From Chryseobacterium turcicum (GTDB lineage: Bacteria; Bacteroidota; Bacteroidia; Flavobacteriales; Weeksellaceae): a DNA stretch of 64,000 bases. The notes beneath the pieces are model-generated. The model saw nothing but the letters and a program-made list of their open reading frames with translations. It was not told the origin of the DNA and made no database searches. Each line of letters begins with the position of its first letter. The stretch's first letter is position 1. Shown in pieces: positions 54,521-63,919 of this stretch. The stretch spans positions 62,001 to 126,000 of the forward strand of contig NZ_JAJNAY010000002.1 of assembly GCF_021010565.1 (NCBI RefSeq). The letters run 5' to 3'. The position numbers and the translations under genes are program-made.

Positions 54521-54547
54521 AAACCTCTGAAATCTTTTCAAAGGTTT
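54521..54547 (-). terminator. LRR-gene terminator, att-like
   Basis: AAACCTCTGAAA...TTTCAAAGGTTT hairpin, again of the CCTCTGAAA type but with one mismatch, 30 bases past the stop at 54577. Confidence 0.6.
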
Positions 54548-54576
54548 TTGCTTTTTAATTAATCTTTAGAACACAA

Positions 54577-55473
54577 TTAAAAATAAATCTGAGTTTCAGG
54601 CATTTTTTTTCTGAGAGCTTCAACTTCAGTTATCTTAAGAGGATTTCCTGTAAGAATAAGGGTTTTGAGGGTTTTTAAATCAGCAAGCTCATTCGGCAAT
54701 GATTTTAACTGATTATTGGCTAAATTAAGACTGATAATGTTCTTTAATTTTTTTATTTGGGGTGAAATATCTGATATCTTGTTTTCACCTACATTAAGGA
54801 ACTCCAATTTTTTTAAAGTAAGAACATTTTTGGGAAGGGTAATCAGCATATTTTTTTGAAGTTCCAGATATTTGAGCTGACCAGGAAAGTCGGTATCATG
54901 AAGGTCATTAATCTGATTAGAAGAAAGATTCAGAAATCTAAGCCTTTTTATTTTATCAATATCAGAAATAATGCTTATTTGATTGCTGTGTAAATTGATT
55001 TCTTCCAGTCCCGCAATTTTTGTCAGCGCTTTAGGAAAAACACTGAGATTATTGGCCTCTAGATGTATCTCTTTGAGATTTTGAAGTTTTGAAAACTCAG
55101 GATTAAGTTCCGTCAACTGGTTAAGATTCATAGAAAATGTAGTCAGCTTTTTAAGTTTACTGATTTCATCCGGAATATATTTAATGCTGTTTTCGTTGAT
55201 ATTAAGGATTTCAAGTTGCGAAAGTGAAAAAAGCACATCATCTAGCTTTTCCAGATTGTTCCCCATAATATTCAGAAAAAAAACAGAATCCATTTTCTTA
55301 ATATCCGGAGGTAAATTAAATAAACCTTTATCTCTGAAGCTTAAGCTATAGACGGTTTTCTCAGACTTCAAAGCTGCCTCCATATTGGTATAAGTAGGAT
55401 ATTTTACAGGATCTATCTGCGCATTTATTTTAGCAATACACAATAAAGACAAAAGGCAAATATATTTTTTCAT
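54577..55473 (-). CDS. secreted leucine-rich repeat protein
   Basis: 298 aa from MKKYICLLSLLCIAK, with signal peptide (about residues 1-19). About nine leucine-rich repeats of 23 residues cover residues 60-290 (LEILNINENSIKYIPDEIS; LKEIHLEANNLSVFPKALT; LKYLELQKNMLITLPKNVL; LKTLILTGNPLKITE). LRRs serve protein binding; in Bacteroidota such proteins act at the surface or in adhesion. No T9SS domain. An ATG two codons upstream is equally possible. Confidence 0.85.
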   Translation of the reverse strand: MKKYICLLSLLCIAKINAQIDPVKYPTYTNMEAALKSEKTVYSLSFRDKGLFNLPPDIKKMDSVFFLNIMGNNLEKLDDVLFSLSQLEILNINENSIKYIPDEISKLKKLTTFSMNLNQLTELNPEFSKLQNLKEIHLEANNLSVFPKALTKIAGLEEINLHSNQISIISDIDKIKRLRFLNLSSNQINDLHDTDFPGQLKYLELQKNMLITLPKNVLTLKKLEFLNVGENKISDISPQIKKLKNIISLNLANNQLKSLPNELADLKTLKTLILTGNPLKITEVEALRKKMPETQIYF

Positions 55474-55483
55474 AAACAAAAAA

Positions 55484-55510
55484 AGATCGCCGAAAAAAAT
55501 CCGACGACCG
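55484..55510 (-). terminator. PhoX-gene terminator candidate
   Basis: Imperfect stem GATCGCCG/CGACGACC around an A-rich loop, T-run on the minus strand, about 18 bases after the stop at 55527. Confidence 0.45.
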
Positions 55511-55526
55511 TTATAAAGAATTAAAA

Positions 55527-57674
55527 TTATTTTTTGAAAATCTTAGCTGTTTTCTGGAAACCGTCTGCTTCAATATTTAATATTAAAACTCTCGAAACCT
55601 GAAGTTCATTGGTGAAATCTAACTCTAAATTTGTTGTAGAACCATTCACCTTCTTTTTATAGACAATCTTTCCGTCGATGCTGTACGCAGTAATTTCAAG
55701 ATTTTTCAGTGCTTTCGGAGAATTGATTTTTACAATTCCCGAAGTAGGATTCGGCGCTACCGTTACATCGTTTTCATTAACAACTTCTACTGTACCCAAA
55801 CTTCCCGACGTTCCTAAAAACTGCTGTAAAGCAACCACCACTGTAGCAGATTTCCCTCGGTAGTCTATCGTATTTCCTGTAGCGTCTACATCAGTAGAAA
55901 TGGTAGAATTCGGATGCTGTATTGAGAAGAAACCAAATTTCTTATCTGGTGTAAAGGTAAGACCAGTAGGCTCTGATCCTGCAGGCATTGATGCAAATAA
56001 TCTTACTTTAGGATTTGCCGCTGTGTGATCTGGACTAATAACCCAAATATAATTTTTACCTCCATCCTGAAGTACCCAAAGGTTCCCTAGCTCATCAAAA
56101 GTAAGGTTGTCGTTTCCGTCTCCCCAAGCTTCAGTTTTTACTCCTTGAGCCGTATTGAATGAATAGGTAGTTGAAGCACCTCCCACGAAAGTTTCTACGT
56201 TTGAAAGCGTCATTCCGTTGTCTGTCATTCTGTATACTTTATCTAATCCTTTTGCTGTAAAATAAATTTTACCGTCAAGTGGGCTTATCTCAACATCTTC
56301 TACTCCATTAAACGAAGTACCACCAGCTGACTGAGCTAAGGAAGCTGTATTATTTTGATCTGCCTGAAGTTTATTTGGAATCTGAATCCACTGTCCTGTA
56401 GTAGCAACAGGGTTTCCGCCGCTTAATCCCTGGTCAAGTTTCAAAACATACAAGTTTCCTGAAGCCAAATTGTTTGGAGTATCCATCACATATTTGTAAA
56501 CCATGTGAGTTCCGCCATCTTCGCCGTAATAAGCAGTAGTTCCCGCATCATTAATAACAACATTCTCATGATTCATGATTCCCATTTGCCAAAGCTTATC
56601 TTTAGTTCCGGCTTGGTTATGTGACATTACTTGTGCTGTTGCAGGGTCAATTTCTACCAACCATCCATAATCTTTGTATCCATCAGCATTTATATCATTT
56701 GCAGTAACCGATTCTTCAGCAGTCACCACAGTTCCCCAAGGTGTAATTCCTCCAGAACAGTTTCTGATGGTCTGTACAAGACTTGGTGCTGAAAAACTCA
56801 CCGCTCTTGATTTTGTTAGTTGCCAAAGCTTCGTAGCTGTATTATAGTTAACTTCTGCCATGGTAACTCCTCCTGGGTTCGTTTCATGGTTTACAGAAAG
56901 ATAACCATCAGTACTGCTGTTATTTTTAGCAACATAAGCCGTAAAGTCATTAAGACCACCAACCATTCCGCCACCTTCTGTATAACTATCACCCTCTTTT
57001 AGAATCAGCTGATATTTATGCTCAACCGGAATTATTAGTTTTGAAGTCTGCGTTGTAGGAACAATTGACGTAAAACAACTGATATGTGTACCGGTGCAAT
57101 TTAAAACCGGTGGAGTTACAGTTGTAGTTGTTTTAAGATACGCATCGATTGTTAAATCTGAGCTTGTAGCACTTCTGTTGTGCAATTCAATTGAAATTCT
57201 GTTAACTCCCTGTACAAATTTGTTTTTAGGGATAGAGAATATGTTAATAGCCGTTTCTGCAGCTCCGTCAACCGTTGTGCTAGAGAAAGTACTATGAGTA
57301 ACAACTCCAGAAGGCATATTATCTCTAATTACTTCTTCTCCGTTTAAGTACACAATAATTCCGTCATCTCTTCTTACTCCAAATTCCATCGTATTGGACA
57401 AATCTGCCAAATTCACGGTGAAATCTTTGATAAGATAAGCGGTATCTACTCCTGAGATGAAAGAAGTAGTAACAGGATCGCCATATCCTAACGGTCCGTT
57501 TCCTACAGCCCAAGCTGAAACATCATAATTGGAACTTTTCCAGGTTGCAGGCAATGCAACATCTGCGTCGTTGTACTTCCATGCACTTTGCAATGCAAAA
57601 ATCGTAGTCTGTGCCTGGATCATCGATGTCGTCATCAATGCCAAAGCTGCGATACTAAGTAGTTTTCTTTTCAC
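55527..57674 (-). CDS. PhoX-type alkaline phosphatase with T9SS sorting domain
   Basis: 715 aa. Signal peptide about 1-21. An N-terminal jelly-roll (about 25-185, FGVRRDDGIIVYLNGEEVI) is followed by a PhoX-type phosphatase (about 190-630): SVNHETNPGG, WGTVVTAEES, MNHENVVIND followed by GEDGG, and DGNDNLTFDELGNLWV, with the metal-binding His/Glu/Asp of the calcium-iron enzymes. The last 80 residues, VAPNPTSGIVKI...AKIFKK, are a type A sorting domain. It should release phosphate from organic phosphates outside the cell. Confidence 0.85.
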   Translation of the reverse strand: MKRKLLSIAALALMTTSMIQAQTTIFALQSAWKYNDADVALPATWKSSNYDVSAWAVGNGPLGYGDPVTTSFISGVDTAYLIKDFTVNLADLSNTMEFGVRRDDGIIVYLNGEEVIRDNMPSGVVTHSTFSSTTVDGAAETAINIFSIPKNKFVQGVNRISIELHNRSATSSDLTIDAYLKTTTTVTPPVLNCTGTHISCFTSIVPTTQTSKLIIPVEHKYQLILKEGDSYTEGGGMVGGLNDFTAYVAKNNSSTDGYLSVNHETNPGGVTMAEVNYNTATKLWQLTKSRAVSFSAPSLVQTIRNCSGGITPWGTVVTAEESVTANDINADGYKDYGWLVEIDPATAQVMSHNQAGTKDKLWQMGIMNHENVVINDAGTTAYYGEDGGTHMVYKYVMDTPNNLASGNLYVLKLDQGLSGGNPVATTGQWIQIPNKLQADQNNTASLAQSAGGTSFNGVEDVEISPLDGKIYFTAKGLDKVYRMTDNGMTLSNVETFVGGASTTYSFNTAQGVKTEAWGDGNDNLTFDELGNLWVLQDGGKNYIWVISPDHTAANPKVRLFASMPAGSEPTGLTFTPDKKFGFFSIQHPNSTISTDVDATGNTIDYRGKSATVVVALQQFLGTSGSLGTVEVVNENDVTVAPNPTSGIVKINSPKALKNLEITAYSIDGKIVYKKKVNGSTTNLELDFTNELQVSRVLILNIEADGFQKTAKIFKK

Positions 57675-57834
57675 TTTTATTAAAATTTCATTTACGATGC
57701 AAAACTATTTTTTTTGTCTCGGCATTACGTTACGCTATCTTTAATTAAACCCCGATGAATATTAAGATAACTGAACGTGAATGTTACGAACTTTAACTTA
57801 TTATTAAATTTAAACTCGATAAAAAACGAAAGCT

Positions 57835-59676
57835 TTATTTTACTAACTTCTTAGCCTTGCTGATGTCGGTTAATGTATTTAGAAAACTGATGAGTTGCTT
57901 TTTTTCAATTTCTGTCAGATTAAGTTTATCTGCAGGAAGCGTCTGATTTTTCATAGGCAAACCTAAACCTTCGCCACCACCTTCATTATAAAATTCAATC
58001 ACTTCTTCAAGTGTATTAAAAGCTCCGTTGTGGAAATAAGGTTTCGTTAAGGCAATATTTCTCACGGTCGTGGTTTTGAAAGAGTTTTCATAAATCCATG
58101 AATTTTCTTTTTTCACATTAGAATTTATTCGTCCTCTGTCGCCATCAAGCTCTATAGGTAAATTTGAGATAGGCAGTTTGGTCACCCCTAAAACTTCAGA
58201 TTCATTTTCATTAAAGAAAGGAGGTACAAGACCTGAAAAATGCGGTGCAAAATGACAAGTTGCACAATTGGCTTTTCCCATGAATAGATTGTAACCCTTT
58301 TTAGCATCTTCAGAAATTTCTTTTTCATTTCTCATAAAACGGTCAAAATCGCTTTCAAAAGAATACAGAGATGCTACAAAAGAACTTAGTGCTTTAGAAA
58401 AATTCTGCTTATTGATTTTTCCGTCTTTAAAAACTTTTTTGAACTCCTTTTTATACTCTTTATTACCATTCAGTTTTTGTACAATTTTTTGATAATCAGT
58501 ATTAAATTCATCCTGATTATAAATCACGTGCTCTGCCTGCTGCTCAAGATAAAAAGCACGCATATCATAAAAAAATCTTTTCGCAAAAACAGCATTGTAC
58601 AGCGTAGGAGAATTTCTTAAAACCGTTTTTCCTTCTACATTACTTGCAGATTTCTGTTTCAGGTCGGTAAATGCATTTTCTGGCAGGTGACAACTCGCAC
58701 AACTCATTGTTCCTACAGCACTGAAGCTTTGGTCATAGAAAATCTTTTCACCCAGTTTTTTCAGCTCTTCAGAATCTTCAGAAGGTTTTAAAATAGTATA
58801 AAAATAAGGGTCAAAAAAATCTGCTTTAAAAAAATCTTTATTTGAAACATTCCAACCCGAGAAATCCTTGAGGTCATCAGGATTACCATCCCAACTGCCT
58901 AATTCGGCATATAAAGGCTGAACAAATTTCTTATAAAATTCTATTCTGTCGAAAGACTCAAAATCGGTATTTTTTCCAAGATAAGTAATCGCTTTTTGAA
59001 TAAGTGCATTCGCTTTTTCTGTTCTAAAATTTTTAAAATAAGCTTCATCATTAATGTATTCACTCATTCCTTTTAAAGCATGAGCAGCTTCTTCCGAAAT
59101 ATTAAGCGAACCTGGAGTATCAAAACCTGTCACTCCCAAACTGTAGATTCTAATAAGCTCTATTCGCAAAGGCAATGTTTTGTTATTTCCTGAGCTTAAC
59201 CCATTATTTAAAGCACTTAGATAAAAGTTTGCATAACTGTTGTACAGAAAATTGGTAATGGTGCTTATTTCTTCTTTTTGCTCATTGGCTTCGTCAGAAA
59301 AAATAAGTTCATCTAAAACCTGTAAACCTTCAGGAGGCAATGTATACGCAGAAGTTCCGGCAGCTTCTATGTGAAAAAGCGGCGCAGCATTAAGATGCGT
59401 TTTGGTGAATTCAGGATAATAATAAGCTACGAAAAATTCTATTTCTTTAAAAGAGTTTCTGGTATTTCTTAAAGTTTGCTGAAGTTTTTCTAAGGAAATT
59501 TTTTCTTGGGAATAGAGTTCTACATCATTTTTCAAGTATTCTAACTCAATTTTAAATTCACGTAAACCTCTGTTTATAAATCTATTGTCATTTTCAACAC
59601 CTTTGTTAACAGGATTAAAAGACATTGCAGAAAAAATGAAAACACACGGAATAAGAAGTAAAAGATAATATCTCAC
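57835..59676 (-). CDS. di-haem cytochrome c peroxidase family protein
   Basis: 613 aa, signal peptide about residues 1-20. The N-terminal 270 residues are helical, an extension seen in Bacteroidota members. The CcpA/MauG-type part has two CxxCH haem sites: MSCASCHLPENAF and NCATCHFAPHFSG. RNSPTLYNAVFAKRFFYDMRA and TVRNIALTKPYFHNGAFNTL carry the conserved peroxidase core. It should reduce hydrogen peroxide in the periplasm using electrons from cytochrome c. It follows the PhoX gene on the same strand, separated by 160 bases, and they may serve related surface metabolism. Confidence 0.9.
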   Translation of the reverse strand: MRYYLLLLIPCVFIFSAMSFNPVNKGVENDNRFINRGLREFKIELEYLKNDVELYSQEKISLEKLQQTLRNTRNSFKEIEFFVAYYYPEFTKTHLNAAPLFHIEAAGTSAYTLPPEGLQVLDELIFSDEANEQKEEISTITNFLYNSYANFYLSALNNGLSSGNNKTLPLRIELIRIYSLGVTGFDTPGSLNISEEAAHALKGMSEYINDEAYFKNFRTEKANALIQKAITYLGKNTDFESFDRIEFYKKFVQPLYAELGSWDGNPDDLKDFSGWNVSNKDFFKADFFDPYFYTILKPSEDSEELKKLGEKIFYDQSFSAVGTMSCASCHLPENAFTDLKQKSASNVEGKTVLRNSPTLYNAVFAKRFFYDMRAFYLEQQAEHVIYNQDEFNTDYQKIVQKLNGNKEYKKEFKKVFKDGKINKQNFSKALSSFVASLYSFESDFDRFMRNEKEISEDAKKGYNLFMGKANCATCHFAPHFSGLVPPFFNENESEVLGVTKLPISNLPIELDGDRGRINSNVKKENSWIYENSFKTTTVRNIALTKPYFHNGAFNTLEEVIEFYNEGGGEGLGLPMKNQTLPADKLNLTEIEKKQLISFLNTLTDISKAKKLVK

Positions 59677-59833
59677 AGTTTTAATCGCAAAAGTAATCTG
59701 GCTAGATTACAAGAATTTTACGCAAAAATTAAATAATGTTTACCATTTGCAAGTATAACATCTGCATTTTCGATTATTGTAACCATAAGCGTTAAACTTT
59801 ATTAAATCTAAAAAAGTAAGAGTATGTGATGAA

Positions 59834-59868
59834 AAACCGTGTCAAGGTTCAGAACCTTGACACGGTTT
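59834..59868. repeat. 17-bp perfect palindrome (REP or terminator)
   Basis: Arms AAACCGTGTCAAGGTTC (59834-59850) and GAACCTTGACACGGTTT (59852-59868) with a single central base. T-tail is weak, so it may be a dispersed palindrome as much as a terminator. Confidence 0.7.
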
Positions 59869-59936
59869 AATTTGTTTTACTGATTAAACAATCATACAAA
59901 AGTTAGAATAATAAAACTTAAAATAAGTTCTAAAAA

Positions 59937-60593
59937 TCATTCATTATAAATCCACATCAACAGAGGTTTTTTAGCATTTTGAATAATCGGGTCTAATTCC
60001 CTCATCGCATTATTCGAAATCGTAGGACAGCCCCATCCTTCCGGAGAACCTTTGGGATAAACCTCTTCATCACTCATCAAATTCCAAGAATGAAAAACGA
60101 TGAATCTTTTTAGCGCATTGTTATTGGTTTTATCGAGACCGTGCATTAAATATTTAACATTAATTCCCCAATCGCTTCGCCCTCTTTCGCCTAATTGGTA
60201 CTTCCCCAAAGATGAAAGATGGCTTCCGTCTTGGTTACTAAATTGAGGATTATCTTTTGAACCATCGCTGCTCCAACTATTATTTCCACAACCGTGACCT
60301 ACCAAATATTTATTAACAATTTTCTGTTCTTTAAAATCCCAAATAATAAAGCGACTAACTCCAGAATGCAGACTCATGTCAATTAAAATACAGAAATCAG
60401 TATTCATTTTTTTGCTTTTGCAAAATGCTAGAGCCTCTTCTGCTTTCTTTTTTGTTTTTATTAAATCCAATTCAGGCTTTTCATCCTCACTTATCTTTTT
60501 ATAATCGAAAACTGCTTTATTAACGGGATTTTTCGGTTCATATTGGCATGACGAAAAAATAAAAACCACGAAAATTAAATAAAAAATCCTCAC
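59937..60593 (-). CDS. L,D-transpeptidase catalytic-domain lipoprotein
   Basis: 218 aa lipoprotein (signal about 1-16, lipobox SSCQ). The catalytic part resembles the 'murein L,D-transpeptidase catalytic domain family' (DUF4105-type neighbour): SRFIIWDFKEQKIVNKYLVGHG, a His in FIVFHSWN, and EGWGCPTISN with the active Cys in the SxGCP motif. It should remodel peptidoglycan cross-links or cleave L,D-bonds in the periplasm. It follows the TIGR02117 gene by 5 bases, as an operon. Confidence 0.8.
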   Translation of the reverse strand: MRIFYLIFVVFIFSSCQYEPKNPVNKAVFDYKKISEDEKPELDLIKTKKKAEEALAFCKSKKMNTDFCILIDMSLHSGVSRFIIWDFKEQKIVNKYLVGHGCGNNSWSSDGSKDNPQFSNQDGSHLSSLGKYQLGERGRSDWGINVKYLMHGLDKTNNNALKRFIVFHSWNLMSDEEVYPKGSPEGWGCPTISNNAMRELDPIIQNAKKPLLMWIYNE

Positions 60594-60598
60594 CCTGT

Positions 60599-61282
60599 TT
60601 ATTTATAATGTAAAAAAATTCCGTAATCTGTTGGTGTCCACCACGCAGCTTTTTGTCCGGCAGCTTTCAATGCATCATTTGCCCAAGTATTACAAGTATT
60701 CAAAAAACTATAGCTTCCTTGCGCATCGTAAAAGGCATCGTTATCGCTGTAAACAGCTTTAGTAGGAATTAATATATAATTGCCATTTGTATCTTTATCA
60801 AATTTAGCCTCAACAAATTTTACCAAATCCTGATACTGTTTTTTACTAATCATTATTTTTTTACAGTCAGAAGCCTCGGTCATCGTTCTGTAGAATGACG
60901 CATGCATTGCAGATTCACTCATCCAAAATGCCGCTTTTACAGCCGTTGAAAATTTCAAATCAGCCCAAGTTGGAGTATCTAGATAAAAACCTTTATCGCC
61001 CCACCCAATTCCTACATAATTATAATCTGTTTTTTTTGAGGTGGTATTGGCAAACGGAATTTTTGCACTCCAATCGTGCAATTCATTTTTCACTGGCATT
61101 ACAATATCGGTGTGAACACCGTTGGTATAGATGTAAATTGGGATTTCTTTTTTCTCGCCATCATCTTTTGCAGAAACTTCTATAAAAGGAAGCAAATAAC
61201 CCAGAATTGCGTACAGCACAACAACTCCAAGGATGATTCCAAGAGTCTTCAGAAAGTAGAATAATATAACTTTTACACTCAT
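60599..61282 (-). CDS. TIGR02117/DUF2459 family protein
   Basis: 227 aa. An N-terminal membrane helix (about 7-33), then the DUF2459 domain: IYIYTNGVHTDIVMPV, VGIGWGDKGFYLDTPTWADLKFSTAVKAAFW, SFLNTCNTWANDALKAAG. His and Cys at conserved places (NGVHTD; NTCNTW) suggest a papain-like fold of the NlpC class. Location: inner membrane with periplasmic domain. Function unknown; the coupling with an L,D-transpeptidase hints at cell-wall work. First of two genes, 5 bases before the transpeptidase. Confidence 0.82.
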   Translation of the reverse strand: MSVKVILFYFLKTLGIILGVVVLYAILGYLLPFIEVSAKDDGEKKEIPIYIYTNGVHTDIVMPVKNELHDWSAKIPFANTTSKKTDYNYVGIGWGDKGFYLDTPTWADLKFSTAVKAAFWMSESAMHASFYRTMTEASDCKKIMISKKQYQDLVKFVEAKFDKDTNGNYILIPTKAVYSDNDAFYDAQGSYSFLNTCNTWANDALKAAGQKAAWWTPTDYGIFLHYK

Positions 61283-61590
61283 GTTTTAATATCTTCAATT
61301 TTAATAATATTTAATTTAGTACATGACAAAAACTTAAAATCTCTTTTTAACCGCAAAAGCATCAAAAGAAATGATTGAAAAAAGAGAAGTTCAAAAGTTT
61401 ACAAAATGTTTCTTTTACTTTATCACTTGTTTTGTTAGCTTTTGGATGACTTATCCATAATAAAATCTTTTGTCACTTTTGCGGTTTAAAAAAATGTCAT
61501 GTATTAAAAAAATTTAATCTTAATTTTTTTCTAAAAGTATCTATTTTAATTTAAAAATTAATTAAATTTAACTAACAAAGATTCACAAAT
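61283..61590. other. intergenic stretch with short dispersed repeat
   Basis: No gene. Around 61352-61389 the run CCGCAAAAGCATCAAAAGAAA followed by ATGATTGAAAAAAGAGAAG resembles 63960-64000 (CCGAAAAAGAATCAAAAT, then ATGATTGAAAAAAGAGAAAT). Probably a dispersed repeat. Confidence 0.4.
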
Positions 61591-61671
61591 ATGCTTAAAA
61601 ACACGAAATCCCAGAAAAGATTTAAAGTAAGAGTAAAAAAAGCTCCTAAAAGAACACAGAAAAAACGTTGA
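61591..61671 (+). CDS. 26-aa strongly basic peptide gene (candidate)
   Basis: ATG at 61591, TGA at 61669-61671, encoding MLKNTKSQKRFKVRVKKAP followed by KRTQKKR: 13 of 26 residues are Lys or Arg, none acidic. Such composition suits a tiny ribosomal or RNA-binding protein (compare bTHX-like peptides). It stands alone between TIGR02117 and queG with AT-rich flanks typical of translation starts in this phylum. Chance origin cannot be excluded for so short a frame. Confidence 0.5.
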   Translation: MLKNTKSQKRFKVRVKKAPKRTQKKR

Positions 61672-61847
61672 TTTTCTTAAAGATAAACTCTTTTTGAAAG
61701 TCAATTTTTCTTTTATAGGAAAGGCTTTTTAAAGTTTTACGAATTGAAATTTTTATTTCTTTAAAGCTAAAGTTTTAAGGATTGATACCATAACCTCATT
61801 ATTTTTGGAAAGCACAATTTCCAAACAGGTTTTTTCACCTTTAGATT

Positions 61848-62795
61848 TTATTTTAATTTCTCTGAAGACTGATTCAAAAACTCAATATTTCTCTTCAAAC
61901 CAGCGAATTTTGTGCGCTTCACAGGCGATTTTCGGAATATTTCTGAGAACAGTTCCTGAGTTAATTCTTTCCACTCTCTTTTTTTTAAATTTTTAAGAGA
62001 ATCATTAGGTTTAAATTTGCTTTGTAGATTGGGTGCCGAAAAACGATTCCAAGGGCAAACATCCTGGCAAATATCGCAACCAAACATCCAATCTTCCATT
62101 CTATTTTTAAAATAATCCGGAATTTCAGTTTTTAACTCGATGGTTGCATAAGATATACATTTGCTTCCGTCAACAATTTTTTCAGAAACTATTGCATCTG
62201 TCGGACAAGCATCGATACATTTTCGGCAACTTCCGCAATGGTCGGTTGTTTCATTATCCGGAATTAAATCTAAATCACAAATAATTTCAGCTAAAAAATA
62301 GAAGGAGCCACTTTGTTTGGTTATTAAGTTGGCATTTTTTCCAACCCAGCCAATTCCTGATTTTTTTGCCCAACTTCTTTCTAAAACTGGTGCAGAGTCT
62401 ACAAAAACACGAAATTCAAAATCTCCGATTTCATCTTGCAACTCGGCAACCATATCACGAAGAATTTCTTTTACCACTTCATGATAATCTTCAGCATATG
62501 CATATTTTGAAATTTTGAAATTCTCTAAAGCCGAAATTTTTTCTTCAGGAAAATAATTATAAGAAAGCGAAATTACCGACTTGGAACCTTCAACCAACAA
62601 TCTTGGGTCTAGTCTTTTGTCGAAATGATTTTCCATATATTTCATTTCACCATGGAAATTATTCTTGAGCCATTTTTCCAAATAACGAGCATCTTCTTCC
62701 AAAAAATCAGCCTTTGAAATCCCACAATTCTGAAACCCAAAACTTTTAGCTTTAGACTTGATTAATTGAGAATATTTTTCAGCTGTTGAATTCAT
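61848..62795 (-). CDS. queG: epoxyqueuosine reductase
   Basis: 315 aa. Catalyses the last step of queuosine synthesis on tRNA, reducing epoxyqueuosine with cobalamin and two [4Fe-4S] clusters. Start [18 protein letters not shown]; cobalamin/tRNA site [37 protein letters not shown]; clusters [16 protein letters not shown] and [11 protein letters not shown]. Its need for cobalamin connects it with cobT-cobS-cobC in this window. Own promoter: TAATTTTG at 62809-62816 on the minus strand, 14 bases before the start. Confidence 0.95.
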   Translation of the reverse strand: MNSTAEKYSQLIKSKAKSFGFQNCGISKADFLEEDARYLEKWLKNNFHGEMKYMENHFDKRLDPRLLVEGSKSVISLSYNYFPEEKISALENFKISKYAYAEDYHEVVKEILRDMVAELQDEIGDFEFRVFVDSAPVLERSWAKKSGIGWVGKNANLITKQSGSFYFLAEIICDLDLIPDNETTDHCGSCRKCIDACPTDAIVSEKIVDGSKCISYATIELKTEIPDYFKNRMEDWMFGCDICQDVCPWNRFSAPNLQSKFKPNDSLKNLKKREWKELTQELFSEIFRKSPVKRTKFAGLKRNIEFLNQSSEKLK

Positions 62796-62808
62796 TGTTT
62801 TCGCATTG

Positions 62809-62816
62809 CAAAATTA
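62809..62816 (-). promoter_or_regulatory. -7 promoter box for queG
   Basis: TAATTTTG on the minus strand fits TAnnTTTG, 14 bases before the ATG at 62795. Confidence 0.5.
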
Positions 62817-62902
62817 AGATTATTTTATAAATTTGTTGGAATTTGGATGTCTGAAAATATTTACTTTCGTCCACAATCATTTAACTATAAAAAATTACTA
62901 TT

Positions 62903-63181
62903 ATGTCATTAGCAGATGTATTGCAATCAGGAAATTACGCATTAATCGACGTTCGTGAGCCAATGGAGCTTGAAATGGACGGAAATATAGACGGAGCAAT
63001 CAACATTCCTTTGGGAGAAGTTGAAGACAGACAAGACGAAATCTTATCTATCGAAAAGCCTGTTGTTTTGTTCTGCAGAAGCGGAAACAGAAGCGGTAAA
63101 GCCTTAGAATATCTAAACGCTCAAGGTTTGAAAGACGGTTATAACGGCGGAGGCTGGGCTGATTTGAAAGCTAGCCTATAA
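62903..63181 (+). CDS. single-domain rhodanese-like protein
   Basis: 92 aa, complete rhodanese fold. YALIDVREPMELEMDGNIDGAINIP and the active-site loop VLFCRSGNRS with the catalytic Cys, then GYNGGGWADLKA. It can carry a persulfide sulfur, but acceptors are not predictable. Cytosolic. A terminator follows at 63188-63209, so it is monocistronic. The rhodanese next to queG may be a chance pairing. Confidence 0.9.
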   Translation: MSLADVLQSGNYALIDVREPMELEMDGNIDGAINIPLGEVEDRQDEILSIEKPVVLFCRSGNRSGKALEYLNAQGLKDGYNGGGWADLKASL

Positions 63182-63187
63182 GAAACG

Positions 63188-63209
63188 AAGGAACTTTTTT
63201 AAGTTCCTT
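63188..63209 (+). terminator. rhodanese-gene terminator
   Basis: Perfect 9-bp stem AAGGAACTT/AAGTTCCTT, 4-base loop, T-run at the end. Confidence 0.85.
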
Positions 63210-63236
63210 TTTTTATTTAACCAAAATGAGAATTTT

Positions 63237-63854
63237 ATGATTTTGAAAAACAGATTTGAAACGCTTTGCCTTAATTTTTCTCAAGACAAAAATTTAATTA
63301 ATAGATTTTGGCTTGAAATTGAGAAAAATTATTCCGTAAAAAATAGATACTACCACAATCTTCAGCATTTGAAAACTCTATTTGAGGAAATTGACATTAT
63401 AAAAACTCAGATTGAAAACTTTAACAATATTTCATTTTCAATATTCTATCATGATATAATTTATGATGCCACTTCAAAACTAAATGAAGAAAAAAGCGCA
63501 GATATCGCGCAGGAAAGACTTGAACATTTAGGTTTAAATCATGAAGATATCCAAAAAGTTCACGAGCAGATTTTAGCTACAAAATCTCATAAAAAATCTG
63601 ATAAGGAAAACACAAATTTACTTCTAGATGCAGATTTATCAATTCTTGGAAAAAGTGATGAAACTTATTTAGAATATACAAAACAGATTAGAAAAGAATA
63701 TTCTATTTACCCTGATTTTCTTTATAAACCGGGAAGGAAAAAGGTTTTAGAACATTTTTTAGACTTAGAAAACATTTTTAAAACTGAATATTTTAAAGAA
63801 AAATATGAAATTCAGGCGAGGAAGAATATTGAATCTGAATTGAAAAATTTATAG
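63237..63854 (+). CDS. HD-domain metal-dependent phosphohydrolase-like protein
   Basis: 205 aa, cytosolic and helical. HD-fold signs: YHNLQHLKTLFEEID (His), IFYHDIIYDATSK (HD doublet), ILATKSHK and LLDADLSILGK (Asp-Asp). The family is 'predicted metal-dependent HD superfamily phosphohydrolase' of small size. Substrate unknown. Start ATG at 63237, 28 bases after the rhodanese terminator. Followed directly by the GGGCTAAAGCCC repeat. Confidence 0.85.
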   Translation: MILKNRFETLCLNFSQDKNLINRFWLEIEKNYSVKNRYYHNLQHLKTLFEEIDIIKTQIENFNNISFSIFYHDIIYDATSKLNEEKSADIAQERLEHLGLNHEDIQKVHEQILATKSHKKSDKENTNLLLDADLSILGKSDETYLEYTKQIRKEYSIYPDFLYKPGRKKVLEHFLDLENIFKTEYFKEKYEIQARKNIESELKNL

Positions 63855-63919
63855 GTTTTGGCTAAAGCCTTTTCTTGATTAAAATTTAAGCGGGCTAAAG
63901 CCCGCTCCTATTGATATTA
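63855..63919. repeat. GGGCTAAAGCCC palindromic repeat, copy 2
   Basis: TTTTGGCTAAAGCC directly after the stop, then GCGGGCTAAAGCCCGC (63890-63905) and TCCTATTGATATT. Same layout as 27891-27957. Confidence 0.75.
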
